Assembly (NCBI GenBank): GCA_029008875.1
Contig: JAQXJP010000035.1
Location: 310,001 to 374,000 of the forward strand
Direction: 5' to 3'
DNA length: 64,000 nucleotides
DNA from: Lachnospiraceae bacterium
GTDB taxonomy: Bacteria; Bacillota; Clostridia; Lachnospirales; Lachnospiraceae
In this document: positions 56,044 through 64,000 of the stretch, piece by piece
Layout: the number at the start of each line of letters is the position of its first letter
Position numbering within the stretch: the stretch's first letter is position 1
The notes under the pieces: generated by a model
The model's database searches: none
Told to the model about the DNA's origin: nothing
The model's input: the letters and a program-made list of their open reading frames with translations, nothing else
Made by a program: the position numbers and the translations under genes

Positions 56044-57192
56044 CTACTGTGCCGGAGACACAATCCCTCCGTCATCGATGGTGATTCCGAAGGAGATACT
56101 CTCCAGATAGCGGTAGAGGTCCGTGGTGGAAGCCTCGGACATAAGCTGCGTACAACCGTCCTTGGCATAGGCGGGAAAAACTCTCACCGTGGACTCGTTG
56201 TTCTCATCCACCGTCACCTGAACGGCCATGGTGGAATTGATGGTGGTGTTGAAGATAAAATTGCCCATGCCATAGAGGATTGGCTTGCCGTTGTAAAATT
56301 CAATCCCCTGCAAACAATGGGTGTGGGAGCCGATGACGAGATCCGCGCCCGCATCTATGTAATGTCTGGCCATGGTCACCTGATAATCCTGTGGCATGCT
56401 GTCCCGCTCGATTCCCCAATGAACATACACTGTAACATAATCACATTCCTGCTTCGCCTCGGTGATAGCGGCGCAAAGCTGGGTATCATCATAGGTACAG
56501 AACAAGCCGGGCTGCGCATTGTCCACATTCCAGCTCCCCTCCGGGATTACCCGGGATGCCGCCAGAAATCCGAAGGTTCTGCCGCCGGATTGGAAGGTCT
56601 GCAATTCCTTGGCACGCTCCTTGGTCTCTCCCGCACCGGCATACATAATTCCGGCATCATCCAATGTGGTAAATGTATCGGACAGGGCTTCCCTGCCATA
56701 GTCAAGGGCATGATTATTGGCAAGTGTTACGATATCTACGCCAAGCTCATGGAATGCCCCCACGTATTTGGGATCCACGCGGAAGGTATACTGTTTATCC
56801 TGTTTCACGCCCCCTGTGCTGAAGCAAAATTCGTGATTCACCATGGCGATGTCCGCATCGGTGAGAACCGCCCGAAGCTCCGGTGAGATTACCGCATCGA
56901 TGCCGCCGGCATCATACCGTTCAGGGAATCCGTAATCAAACAGCACATCCCCGGCAAAGGCCATTGTGACGTCCCGGGTTTCCTCCTGTGCATCCTGTGT
57001 ATCGCCGGTACTCTGGGACTCCTCCGGTCCCTGCGAGTTTTCCAAAAGTTCCTGTTCTGTGGCGGCGCTCTCCTGTCGGTTCACAACCTCCGCGTCCTCT
57101 CCCCCGTTCCACGGCTGAAACACGAACAGCCCCAGAACCACGGCAACCGCAAATAAACCTGCCACTATTTTCCATATCACACTACTGCGCAT
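56044..57192 (-). CDS. CapA family protein (metallophosphatase-like)
   Basis: The 382-residue protein has an N-terminal membrane anchor (IVAGLFAVAVVLGLFVF), an acidic Gln/Glu/Thr-rich linker, and a CapA domain with MAFAGDVLFDYGF, ANNHALDYGREAL, VHWGIERD, GSHTHCLQGIEFYN and GMGNFIFN. The domain is extracellular. Family members are named for polyglutamate capsule synthesis, but most have unknown substrates and no capB/capC genes are nearby. The same domain ends the large fusion protein at 31.6 kb. Confidence 0.92.
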   Translation of the reverse strand: MRSSVIWKIVAGLFAVAVVLGLFVFQPWNGGEDAEVVNRQESAATEQELLENSQGPEESQSTGDTQDAQEETRDVTMAFAGDVLFDYGFPERYDAGGIDAVISPELRAVLTDADIAMVNHEFCFSTGGVKQDKQYTFRVDPKYVGAFHELGVDIVTLANNHALDYGREALSDTFTTLDDAGIMYAGAGETKERAKELQTFQSGGRTFGFLAASRVIPEGSWNVDNAQPGLFCTYDDTQLCAAITEAKQECDYVTVYVHWGIERDSMPQDYQVTMARHYIDAGADLVIGSHTHCLQGIEFYNGKPILYGMGNFIFNTTINSTMAVQVTVDENNESTVRVFPAYAKDGCTQLMSEASTTDLYRYLESISFGITIDDGGIVSPAQ

Positions 57193-57200
57193 ACTCTCTC

Positions 57201-57377
57201 CTACATCTGGTGTCTGACAACCTGATACTCATCGCCGGATTTATAATACGGACATTCGCGATAATCACTCTGCATAAAACGCGCCATATCATCCTCGTCC
57301 ATATTCACGGAGCAATAATACTCCTCATCTTCCTCGTCATACTCATTGTATGCACAAAAATCGCAACTGACTGCCAT
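57201..57377 (-). CDS. DUF6472 family small protein
   Basis: A 58-residue gene below the ORF-track cutoff. It reads MAVSCDFCAYNEYDEEDEEY followed by a segment with YCSVNMDEDDMARFM and a CPYYKSGDEYQVVRHQM end. Paired cysteines (CDFC, C, C) suggest a small zinc-binding fold. It resembles the DUF6472 family of Lachnospiraceae. Its start is next to the end of the upstream gene and GGAGAAT precedes the ATG. Function unknown. Confidence 0.8.
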   Translation of the reverse strand: MAVSCDFCAYNEYDEEDEEYYCSVNMDEDDMARFMQSDYRECPYYKSGDEYQVVRHQM

Positions 57378-57763
57378 CACTTATTCTCCTCAATCATTTT
57401 GGCCAACTTCTCATCATAGAGATTTTTCAAAAATTCCTTCAGCAATTTGCTCTTGGTCTCCCAGTAAATCTCGGTGATTTCATCCGGATTCCCGGTTGTA
57501 TCGCTCAAATCCATGACCGCATCCAGGATTTCCGGGTTCAGTGCGTCGAAGGTGTCATCCAGAATCTGCTCAAACTCCGTATAAGCGGCTCCGTCCATGT
57601 ATACCACAAAATTTTTCTCCGTGATTTTGGAAAAATCCGTATCTTCCGCAAACAGTTCCCCGATTCCCGCGCCCGCCAATTCCTCGAAATCTGCCTTCAC
57701 ATTGCCATACTCCACCGGGCAATAATTTTCTCTGAAAAAAATCTCAAATACCTCTGCGTCCAT
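57377..57763 (-). CDS. Uncharacterised acidic protein
   Basis: A 128-residue acidic protein, not recognised. It is mostly helical with segments such as EVFEIFFRENYCPVEYGNV and ETKSKLLKEFLKNLYDEKLAKM. The ATG at 57763 lies 5 nt after AAGGAG and is preferred over the GTG at 57769. It overlaps the start of the DUF6472 gene and follows the DUF4250 gene by 12 nt, so the three small genes form one unit. Confidence 0.7.
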   Translation of the reverse strand: MDAEVFEIFFRENYCPVEYGNVKADFEELAGAGIGELFAEDTDFSKITEKNFVVYMDGAAYTEFEQILDDTFDALNPEILDAVMDLSDTTGNPDEITEIYWETKSKLLKEFLKNLYDEKLAKMIEENK

Positions 57764-57775
57764 GTCCACTCCTTC

Positions 57776-57958
57776 TCACACAAACTTGTTCTGCGCCTCA
57801 TCATATCGGTAATTGATGGTGGCAAGCTTTTCCACGATTTCCTGTTCCTCCACCATATAGGAAGCTGCAAGCTCCGCAAGACTTGCGTAATGATCCCGCA
57901 GCTGCGTGTTGACGAAACTCAACAACATAACCGGATCCTTTGGCATTGTCATACTCAT
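57776..57958 (-). CDS. DUF4250 domain protein
   Basis: A 60-residue protein with PKDPVMLLSFVNTQLRDHY and a C-terminal YRYDEAQNKFV, matching the small DUF4250 family found in Clostridia. Its helical layout could be a minimal HTH, but this is not established. Start at 57958 follows GGGAGG. First of three small genes after the Nudix gene. Confidence 0.82.
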   Translation of the reverse strand: MSMTMPKDPVMLLSFVNTQLRDHYASLAELAASYMVEEQEIVEKLATINYRYDEAQNKFV

Positions 57959-57985
57959 TGTATTCCTCCCTCTCTCATCCAGCCA

Positions 57986-58495
57986 TTAGATTTCCATTTC
58001 AAACACTTCCCGGATACTGTCATAATGCAGGAAGATTCCCTCATCTGCCAAGGCCTTGATCTCCTCCAGGGTCGCAATGCGAAATCCCAGAGCCTCCTCC
58101 TTCTGCACCTTCACATCCTCCTCGGAGAAGTCCATCTCAAACAAATACACATCCACAAAGTAATTGTCTCCCTTCCCCGGATTTTCCCGATGATAGGTCA
58201 GCGCCAGCTTGTGACGACAGTCGCTCACGTCCAGACCGCTCTCCTCACGCACTTCCCGAAGAACCGCCTCATAGGATTCTTCCCCGGCCATAACGCCTCC
58301 TCCGGATACTTCCCACCATCCCGGCGCCCAGGCTTTTGTCATCACCCGCTGGGTAATCAAAAAACGGCCGTCCGGCCTGCGAATCACTCCCAGTACGGAC
58401 AAATGATATTCCCCGTCCTGCAAAATCCAGTCGTTGCGCTTCATGGTGCGCCCGGTTCTCTGCTTGTTGCTGTCATAGATATCCCAATATTCCAT
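57986..58495 (-). CDS. Nudix hydrolase
   Basis: A 169-residue Nudix protein with the box GGGVMAGEESYEAVLREVRE followed by ESGLD, matching GX5EX7REUXEEXGU. The N-terminus MEYWDIYDSNKQRTGRTMKR resembles IDI/YfcD-type Nudix proteins. It hydrolyses a nucleoside-diphosphate-linked compound; the substrate is unknown. The start lacks a close ribosome binding site: AGGAGG is about 26 nt upstream, separated by a CGGCAC-CGG-GTGCCG hairpin that would bring it nearer. Confidence 0.9.
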   Translation of the reverse strand: MEYWDIYDSNKQRTGRTMKRNDWILQDGEYHLSVLGVIRRPDGRFLITQRVMTKAWAPGWWEVSGGGVMAGEESYEAVLREVREESGLDVSDCRHKLALTYHRENPGKGDNYFVDVYLFEMDFSEEDVKVQKEEALGFRIATLEEIKALADEGIFLHYDSIREVFEMEI

Positions 58496-58533
58496 CCTTT
58501 TTCTGCGGCACCCGGTGCCGTCCTCCTTCTAGT

Positions 58534-59154
58534 TTATCCGATTCGGTACTCGTTCAATTCCCTGCGAAGCTGTCTGCTTCCGGGAAGATATTGTTCCATC
58601 AAGTCCCAGAACCTTCTGTTGTGGCTTGGCTCCAGCAAATGGGTCAGCTCATGTACCACCACGTATTCTACATAGGGCCTCGGCACCTGCGCAAGGGAAA
58701 AATTAAAGTTCAGATGATGGGTCTTTACATTGCAGGAGCCCCAGCGGGTTTTCATCTTTTTCACGGTAAAGCCCTCCGACCTTACCCCCATGCGAGGTTC
58801 CCAGTACGCCAGGAGTTCCTCGATCTCCTTTTTCAGAATCCGGCGCATCTCCCGCTCCTGAAAGGGCACAAGAACCGGTTTTTCCACCTCTTCCCGCAGT
58901 CTCTCTTCCAGTCTCCTTTTCGCCCCGGCAATCCAATCCGTTCTCCCCATCACAAACTGTTCGATTTCCCGGTCCGTCACCGACAGGGGAGCGCTGACTT
59001 CCACAATGTCCCCCGTCTCCTTGACGCGCAGATACAGATTCTTCATCCGCTTCCGGGTTACCCTCACGCGGTACTCTCCCACCTGCAATTCCTTTTTGCG
59101 GAGCCCGCCGCAAGCAAATGTCTGCTCTTCCAAATCTCTACGTCTGCTTTTCAT
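58534..59154 (-). CDS. YgjP-like (DUF45/SprT-type) metallopeptidase
   Basis: A 206-residue protein with the zinc-binding VVHELTHLLEPSHNRRFW, where HELTH plus a downstream H form the gluzincin-like site, and the family block MKTRWGSCNVKTHHLNFN. Members are M48-like metal-dependent hydrolases of unknown substrate. Its start overlaps the WYL regulator stop by 4 nt (ATGA), so the two are coupled. Confidence 0.9.
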   Translation of the reverse strand: MKSRRRDLEEQTFACGGLRKKELQVGEYRVRVTRKRMKNLYLRVKETGDIVEVSAPLSVTDREIEQFVMGRTDWIAGAKRRLEERLREEVEKPVLVPFQEREMRRILKKEIEELLAYWEPRMGVRSEGFTVKKMKTRWGSCNVKTHHLNFNFSLAQVPRPYVEYVVVHELTHLLEPSHNRRFWDLMEQYLPGSRQLRRELNEYRIG

Positions 59155-60137
59155 GGTATCTCTTCCAATATCTTTTTGAGATAATTTTTGTACGCTTCTG
59201 CCATGTCATCTGGTGTCTGAATCCACACATTTCCTGAAAGTCCTGCCAGCCAACCGTAGAACTGGGGGCTGACTTGCACATTGACCCGAGCCTGCACCGT
59301 CTCCCCGTCCACCATGCGGAGGGGCACATCCTGCCCAAAACGGTCGATGATTACCCCTGCCATATCTCTCTTTCCACACAGAGTCACAGTCCGCTCTTCC
59401 CCGGCAAACATTCCGAAGGTCTTCTTGGACAATGTGGCAATATCGATTTTCTCGAAGGCTTCCTTCCCCTCCCTGGGCAAATCGGTGGTCTCGATATGAA
59501 GCATCTTGTCCACCCGGTAATACTTCATCTTCCCCGCTTCCTCATCGTATGCCACCAGGTAGTAGTTTTCATCCTCCCAGGTCAAGAGCCATGGGCTGAC
59601 TTCGTAGTACTCCCCGCTCTTTCTCAGTTTCATGTCCTTCTTCTCATCCCAGGCGAAGTACTGATAGCGCACCTTCACGTTGGCCGCCATGGACTGATGA
59701 ATCACATCCACACTGTAGTAGATGTTCTCATTGGCGGTTTTGTTGCGGTCCGCAACCACCACCTGCCGCGCCAGACCCTGGGCATCATTTTGACTCACCA
59801 GGCTCTCCAGCTTTTTGATCAGTTCTCTGGATTTCTTGGTGGTGATGAATTTGGAGGACTGCACCAAATCCACCAGCAGTTTTACTTCCGCAAGCTCAAA
59901 CTCCCGGCTGGCCAGTTTGTATCCGCCTCTTTTTCCGCCGTCGCGAATCACATCCACGCCGAAATTCTGGAGAGTTTGAATATCATCATAGATGCTCTTT
60001 CGCTCTGCGCTGATTCCGTTTTGCTCCAAAAATGCAATCAACTGTGGCGTGCTGACAATATGGTTATCATCCGTATGCTCCCACAAATACTGCAATACGT
60101 ACAACAGCTTCTGCTTCTGTCTCGGTGATTTCGGCAT
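59151..60137 (-). CDS. WYL-domain transcriptional regulator
   Basis: The 328-residue regulator has an N-terminal winged HTH (LLYVLQYLWEHTDDNHIVS...ISAERKSIYDDIQTLQNFG), a central WYL domain (EVSPWLLTWEDENYYLVAYD) that senses a ligand or nucleic acid, and a WCX C-terminal part. Start is ATG behind GGAGAGG. A palindrome GTGAC-N7-GTCAC overlaps its putative promoter, suggesting autoregulation. It is coupled to the YgjP-like gene. Confidence 0.93.
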   Translation of the reverse strand: MPKSPRQKQKLLYVLQYLWEHTDDNHIVSTPQLIAFLEQNGISAERKSIYDDIQTLQNFGVDVIRDGGKRGGYKLASREFELAEVKLLVDLVQSSKFITTKKSRELIKKLESLVSQNDAQGLARQVVVADRNKTANENIYYSVDVIHQSMAANVKVRYQYFAWDEKKDMKLRKSGEYYEVSPWLLTWEDENYYLVAYDEEAGKMKYYRVDKMLHIETTDLPREGKEAFEKIDIATLSKKTFGMFAGEERTVTLCGKRDMAGVIIDRFGQDVPLRMVDGETVQARVNVQVSPQFYGWLAGLSGNVWIQTPDDMAEAYKNYLKKILEEIP

Positions 60138-60168
60138 GTTCCTCTCCTTCGCTTACTCGCTTGCGCTC

Positions 60169-60195
60169 ATTATATCGTGACAAAACCGGTCACAA
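60169..60195 (-). promoter_or_regulatory. Candidate promoter and operator of the WYL regulator
   Basis: On the minus strand TTGTGA and TATAAT are separated by 15 bp, and GTGAC-CGGTTTT-GTCAC (60177-60193) lies between them. A 17-bp stretch around the -10 (GATATAATGAGCGCAAG) recurs inside the 3' end of the preceding yjjG-like gene (about 60239-60254). Confidence 0.4.
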
Positions 60196-60212
60196 TCGAC
60201 ATTCGCCGTTCG

Positions 60213-60929
60213 TCAATCATGCACGCATGTTGACTCACTTGCGCTCATTATATCATATATTTCGTGCAAATCGCGGATTTCGTAAGTAACCTGTACATTT
60301 TTATCGTTGTATTCCCCCCGGGGGTTGTACCAGCAGGTGTCAATTCCTGCATTGTTGCCACCCTTGATGTCACTGGTGAGGGAGTCCCCGATGATGAGCA
60401 CATCCTCCTTGGAATAATCTCCGATTTTTGCAAAAACCGCATCGAAAAATTCCACCGCAGGTTTCTCGTATCCAACAATATCTGAAATGAAAAGATAATC
60501 AAACAGCCGGTCAAATCCGGAATTTTTCAGTTTATTTTCCTGGGATACCCTCGTCCCGTTGGTCACCAGGCATTGCAATACTTTTCCCTTCAAATCCTCC
60601 ACAATGCCATAGCTGTCATCGCAGAATACGATGGTGTCCCCCAGGCGCAGCTGATACTCCTCATTGAAGGCGTATGCCTTGTCCACATCCAAGCCCTCCA
60701 AGGCAAAAAACTCCCGAAAACGCTCCACCAGAATCTGGGCCTTGGTCATCTCGCCCCGCTCCAACAGCTGCCAATAGCGCACGTTGATGGCGGAATATCT
60801 GGCGAGCATCTCGTCGGTGCATTCCCCCAGCCCGATAATCTCAAAACATTTGCGAATGGCCGACTTTTCCGCCGTCAGAAAATCCGTCAATGTGCCGTCC
60901 AAGTCCCACAGAATCACTTTGTACTTCAT
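60213..60929 (-). CDS. YjjG-like HAD phosphatase
   Basis: A 238-residue HAD hydrolase of the YjjG/YfnB nucleotidase group. Motif I ILWDLDGTLTDF, a helical cap, motif II CLVTNGT, motif III KPAVEFFDAVFAKI and motif IV VLIIGDSLTSDIKGG are present. It probably dephosphorylates pyrimidine nucleotides or similar molecules. Start MKYKVILWD at 60929 overlaps the YkgJ-like gene stop by 4 nt (ATGA); the ORF track start is 37 codons too long. Confidence 0.93.
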   Translation of the reverse strand: MKYKVILWDLDGTLTDFLTAEKSAIRKCFEIIGLGECTDEMLARYSAINVRYWQLLERGEMTKAQILVERFREFFALEGLDVDKAYAFNEEYQLRLGDTIVFCDDSYGIVEDLKGKVLQCLVTNGTRVSQENKLKNSGFDRLFDYLFISDIVGYEKPAVEFFDAVFAKIGDYSKEDVLIIGDSLTSDIKGGNNAGIDTCWYNPRGEYNDKNVQVTYEIRDLHEIYDIMSASESTCVHD

Positions 60930-61567
60930 CCTACACTCTCCCATGCGTCCATCCTCTTTTGCCATTCCGGGAAAAAATCCTCCCCTTCGTAGGGCAGGAC
61001 ATAAAAATATTGCAAAAACTGCATGGATAACTGGCGGCATCGCTCCTCACCGCCATCTGTCATGAGTTCTGTCTTCATCTCCTCCCGCAACATCTTGGTA
61101 AAGTTGTGCCACCGCACCAGATACGCCTCATAGGTCTTCAGGTTCCCCGTGGCAAGCCACTTGCTTACCTTCACCTTGCTCTTATTCTGCGCAGGGCATG
61201 CCCCCTCCAACAGAAAATACCGCACCCTATCCGGCTCGTAATTTCTGCCAAGGGGAAACAAACGGCAAATCCCCGGCCGGAACTCATGGATGGCGCACCG
61301 CCCCTGCTCATTGAGAAAACAGCATGCGGCAGTGGCAGCATCCATCTTCAGATTGGGATAGATCAACCCGTCTTCCATATGCAGTTCCACTTCCCGTTCC
61401 ATCAGCTGTTCAAAGTTTTTTCCCAGTCCCCGCATCAGGCGGTACACATCATAGGGATCCAGTATCACGGAAGTTCCCATATCCTTGCAGCAATCGGAGC
61501 ATCCGACACAATCGTGGCATCCCACCTTGACCATATCATTGCCGTCGTACAATCTCTTTGGCTCCAT
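60926..61567 (-). CDS. YkgJ family cysteine cluster protein
   Basis: A 213-residue protein with a cysteine cluster VGCHDCVGCSDCCKDMG near the N-terminus and CCFLNEQGRCAIHEFRPGICRLFP in the middle, matching the YkgJ/CxxCxxCC family that may bind zinc or iron-sulphur. Function unknown. Start behind GGAGTAAAGG. It is coupled to the yjjG-like gene. Confidence 0.92.
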   Translation of the reverse strand: MEPKRLYDGNDMVKVGCHDCVGCSDCCKDMGTSVILDPYDVYRLMRGLGKNFEQLMEREVELHMEDGLIYPNLKMDAATAACCFLNEQGRCAIHEFRPGICRLFPLGRNYEPDRVRYFLLEGACPAQNKSKVKVSKWLATGNLKTYEAYLVRWHNFTKMLREEMKTELMTDGGEERCRQLSMQFLQYFYVLPYEGEDFFPEWQKRMDAWESVG

Positions 61568-61590
61568 ACCTTTACTCCATATAGCGAAAG

Positions 61591-61615
61591 AGAGGCTGAT
61601 TTTCCCAGCCCCTCT
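61591..61615 (-). terminator. Possible weak terminator after pgi
   Basis: On the minus strand AGAGGGGCTG, a short loop, CAGCCTCT and CTTTC form a stem with a 2-nt bulge and a poor U-tract. It lies between pgi and the ykgJ-like gene. Confidence 0.4.
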
Positions 61616-61685
61616 TGCAATTATTTGTTTTTATTTCCGAATTGTTTAGAGAAATATCACCGTTTCTGATATATCCCTCTGCATA

Positions 61686-63266
61686 TTAGATGTTCAACAA
61701 ATCACTGAACACCCTAAGGGCACCGTCGGTCTCGTGTGCCAAAACTTTCTTGGCAAGAACCTTACCAAGCTGAACGCCCTCCTGATCAAAGCTGTTGACA
61801 TTCCATACAAATCCCTGGAACATCACCTTGTTCTCAAAGTGTGCAAGAAGAGCACCAAGAGATTCCGGAGTCAACTGCTCTCCGATGATGATGCTGGACG
61901 GACGTCCACCCTCGAAATTCTTGTTGCTGTTCTCATCCTTCTTACCACAAGCGAACGCAACAATCTGGGCTGCAACGTTAGCACAAAGCTTCTGCTGGCT
62001 GGTGCTTCCCTGGATATCAACGTCAGTACCAATCTGGCTGTTCTTGAATCCGATGAACTGAAGCGGAATAATGTCTGTTCCCTGATGAAGCAACTGATAG
62101 AAAGAGTGCTGTCCGTTGGTACCCGGCTCACCAAAGATGACCGGTCCGGTCACGTAATCCACAGGATCACCGAAACGGTTCACGGACTTACCGTTTGACT
62201 CCATATCAAGTTGCTGCAAGTGTGCAGGGAAACGACTGAGTGCCTGAGAGTATGGAAGTACTGCAGTTGCAGGATATCCCAATACGTTGCGCTCATACAC
62301 ACCAATCATTGCATCCATCAGTGCAGGGTTCTCGCGGATATCTGCATTCTTCGCAAGGGCGTCCTCCTCAGCTGCACCCTTGAGGAAACGATCAAACACT
62401 TCCGGTCCAAATGCAAGGGAAAGAACTGCTCCACCTACTGCTGAAGTAGATGAGAAACGTCCTCCGATATAATCATCCATGAAGAATGCCGCCAAATAAT
62501 CGTCACTCTTGGCAAGTGGTGAAGTCTCGCTGGTAACAGCAATCATATGCTTAGAAGCATCCAAACCGGCCTTTGCAAGAGCATCCTTCACAAAGGACTC
62601 GTTGGTCAAAGTCTCAAGAGTTGTACCGGACTTAGACACCAATATAAAAATCGCATGTGCTACGTCGGTGGAAGCAAGGACTGCTGCCGCATCATCCGGG
62701 TCAACATTGCTGATGAACTTGGCGTCCATCTTGAAGGTGCCGTTCTTCTTTGCCCAGTTTTCCAATGCAAGGTACATGGCACGAGGACCAAGGTCGGATC
62801 CGCCGATACCAATCTGAACTACCGTAGTGAACTTCTCTCCTGCTGCGTTGGTAATCTCTCCATTGTGTACCTTGTTAGCGAAATCAGCAATCTTCTGCTG
62901 CTGTTCTACATAGAAGGTTCTCTTGTCAACTCCGTCAGCTGTAACAGCTTCTCCAAGCTGTCCACGGGTCAACTGATGAAGGACAAGACGCTTCTCTCCG
63001 GTATTTACAACTTCTCCGTTGTAGAGAGCTGCATATTTGTCAACCAACTGTGCTTCCTTGGCAAGGGCTGCCAGTTTCTCAATCACATCCTCATCTACTT
63101 CCTTTGCAGCATAGTTGTACACAAGGCCTGCGCCCATCTTAACGCTATAGTTCTTGGCGCGGTCAGCTCCGTTGTCTCCGCTCATCACTGCTGCAAGATC
63201 AACGCAGTCGCTGTCCAGAAGAGCCTGAAATGATGCCAGTGAATCTAAATTTTTCCATTCAACCAT
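61686..63266 (-). CDS. pgi: Glucose-6-phosphate isomerase
   Basis: It interconverts glucose-6-phosphate and fructose-6-phosphate. A 526-residue protein with TVVQIGIGGSDLGPRAM, FILVSKSGTTLETLTN (substrate phosphate loop), GGRFSSTSAVGGAVLSLAFG and TNGQHSFYQLLHQG with the catalytic His. It looks closer to the longer PGI form of Clostridia and Bacteroidetes than to Bacillus PgiA. It has its own upstream promoter. Confidence 0.96.
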   Translation of the reverse strand: MVEWKNLDSLASFQALLDSDCVDLAAVMSGDNGADRAKNYSVKMGAGLVYNYAAKEVDEDVIEKLAALAKEAQLVDKYAALYNGEVVNTGEKRLVLHQLTRGQLGEAVTADGVDKRTFYVEQQQKIADFANKVHNGEITNAAGEKFTTVVQIGIGGSDLGPRAMYLALENWAKKNGTFKMDAKFISNVDPDDAAAVLASTDVAHAIFILVSKSGTTLETLTNESFVKDALAKAGLDASKHMIAVTSETSPLAKSDDYLAAFFMDDYIGGRFSSTSAVGGAVLSLAFGPEVFDRFLKGAAEEDALAKNADIRENPALMDAMIGVYERNVLGYPATAVLPYSQALSRFPAHLQQLDMESNGKSVNRFGDPVDYVTGPVIFGEPGTNGQHSFYQLLHQGTDIIPLQFIGFKNSQIGTDVDIQGSTSQQKLCANVAAQIVAFACGKKDENSNKNFEGGRPSSIIIGEQLTPESLGALLAHFENKVMFQGFVWNVNSFDQEGVQLGKVLAKKVLAHETDGALRVFSDLLNI

Positions 63267-63335
63267 CGGTTTTATTCCTCCGTTAAAAAATATGAAATCA
63301 TTTTATTTTCTTATTTATAATAAAACATCTTGGTC

Positions 63336-63365
63336 ATTATATCTCATCCGACACTCCAATATCAA
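63336..63365 (-). promoter_or_regulatory. Candidate promoter of pgi
   Basis: On the minus strand TTGATA and TATAAT are separated by 18 bp; the leader would be about 65 nt long. Confidence 0.6.
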
Positions 63366-63668
63366 GTATTCTCTTGCATGTTCGTCATTTTTACTCGATT
63401 TTTGCACAAAATTAACCCTTCAAAAACTGTAGATTATGCCATCTTGCGACGCATCTGTCGGTATGATACTCTTCTGTTATCATATTCCGTTGGTTCCCAC
63501 CTGGACCAATCATTTACTTGGACATATCCCTTGGCATGTCGCCGCTATCCCAAGTAAAATTTGATTTTGCCATATACATGAAGATAAAGGTATCTTGCAT
63601 TTTGTATTCAAAGGCAACTTTTACCTTGTATATGAAGACAATTTCATCATACATATGAGGACAACTTG

Positions 63669-63697
63669 TTGTTTTCACACAAATTTTTTACTATAAT
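63669..63697 (+). promoter_or_regulatory. Candidate promoter of the Rpn-like gene
   Basis: TTGTTT and TATAAT have a 17-bp spacer. The GGAGG ribosome binding site follows the -10 immediately, so a start from this promoter would leave little or none of it in the mRNA; another upstream promoter may be used. Confidence 0.35.
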
Positions 63698-63710
63698 GGA
63701 GGTAGTATCT

Positions 63711-64000
63711 ATGCACAAAAGAAGTCGTAAATCACTGTTGGAGGTCAAATGGTGGGGATTTCATTCACGCCCGTTCCACACAAATCGCAAGTACAAGGAT
63801 CGTCTGTTTCAACGCATCTTTGATACACCGCAAGATTTGCTGGAACTATATAACGCCGTGAACGATACCCAGTACACCAATTGGGAAGACTTGGAGATTA
63901 CCACTCTCGAAGATGCCATCTACATGTCAATGAAAAATGATAAATCGTTTATCATTTCATCGACCCTGAATTTGTATGAACATCAATCCACTTGGAATCC
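63711..64000 (+). CDS. Rpn/PD-(D/E)XK nuclease family protein (partial, runs off right edge)
   Basis: About 96 codons are present, starting MHKRSRKSLL behind GGAGG. It has NRKYKDRLFQRIFDTPQDLL, LYNAVNDTQYTNWEDLEITT and LEDAIYMSMKNDKSFII, ending in LYEHQSTWN. This is the N-terminal half of the PD-(D/E)XK nuclease family transposase/Rpn group that is abundant in Lachnospiraceae. The DR of KYKDRLF and the later acidic residues may belong to the catalytic site. It is probably a mobile or multicopy gene; the missing part prevents judging whether it is intact. Confidence 0.82.
   Translation, partial: MHKRSRKSLLEVKWWGFHSRPFHTNRKYKDRLFQRIFDTPQDLLELYNAVNDTQYTNWEDLEITTLEDAIYMSMKNDKSFIISSTLNLYEHQSTWN

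Larger units (their letters stand above)
63267..63710. other. Intergenic region between pgi and the nuclease gene
   Basis: No gene is supported; a 75-codon plus-strand ORF at 63330 has no ribosome binding site. The stretch holds the divergent promoters and three loosely repeated motifs of the form ATAYATGARGA (63572, 63626, 63648). Confidence 0.6.

Overview
The window looks like chromosomal DNA of a low-to-mid GC Firmicute, most likely a Lachnospiraceae member (Roseburia/Butyrivibrio/Agathobacter-like). The grounds are the cdaA-cdaR-glmM operon, the hprK/rapZ/whiA/Crh-like block, type III glutamine synthetases, YjfB-type and YvyF-type motility genes, small DUF6472 and DUF4250 genes, and strong AGGAGG ribosome binding sites. 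The genus is not resolved. Most of it is a compact housekeeping region. No phage, complete IS or CRISPR array was seen.

Layout. 1-7 kb (minus): a sugar transferase start, HPr, glmM, cdaR, cdaA, two uncharacterised membrane proteins, yvyF and comFC. 7-10 kb (plus): a TrpXYZ-type ABC transporter with a perfect 22-bp palindrome in its leader. 10-10.9 kb: a gene-free stretch packed with four different tandem repeat families. 10.9-25.4 kb (minus): glpK, hom with an ACT-domain protein, a 459-bp palindromic element, an SPFH protein with a Tim44-like partner, prfB with its +1 frameshift, ctpA, ftsX-ftsE, a PucR-type regulator, YitT, an AT-rich gap with a DnaA-box cluster, and an NlpC/P60 hydrolase. 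25.5-35.5 kb: mixed strands with yjfB, ridA, cvfB, an acyl-ACP thioesterase, tRNA-Gln, a YigZ protein, a class A PBP, a large zinc-ribbon/membrane/CapA fusion and a DUF4190 protein.

35.6-42 kb (minus) is a nitrogen block: an ammonium transporter fused to a P-II domain and two tandem near-identical GSIII genes, with terminator-like hairpins in the leaders. 42.1-42.9 kb is a giant imperfect palindrome (about 813 bp) whose core is related to the element at 14.4-14.9 kb. 43-54 kb (minus) is one long run ftsH-uvrC-hprK-M18 peptidase-murB-rapZ-whiA-crh-like-lipid kinase-fba, joining cell-envelope synthesis with carbon-catabolite signalling. 54-64 kb holds pyrG (plus), CapA, small DUF genes, a Nudix protein, a YgjP-like peptidase, a WYL regulator, a YjjG-like phosphatase, a YkgJ-like protein, pgi and, at the right edge, the start of an Rpn/PD-(D/E)XK-type nuclease.

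The least explained items are the two related palindromic elements, the repeat-rich gap before glpK, the DnaA-box cluster, the CapA fusion protein and the HPr-like protein that lacks the phosphorylatable histidine.
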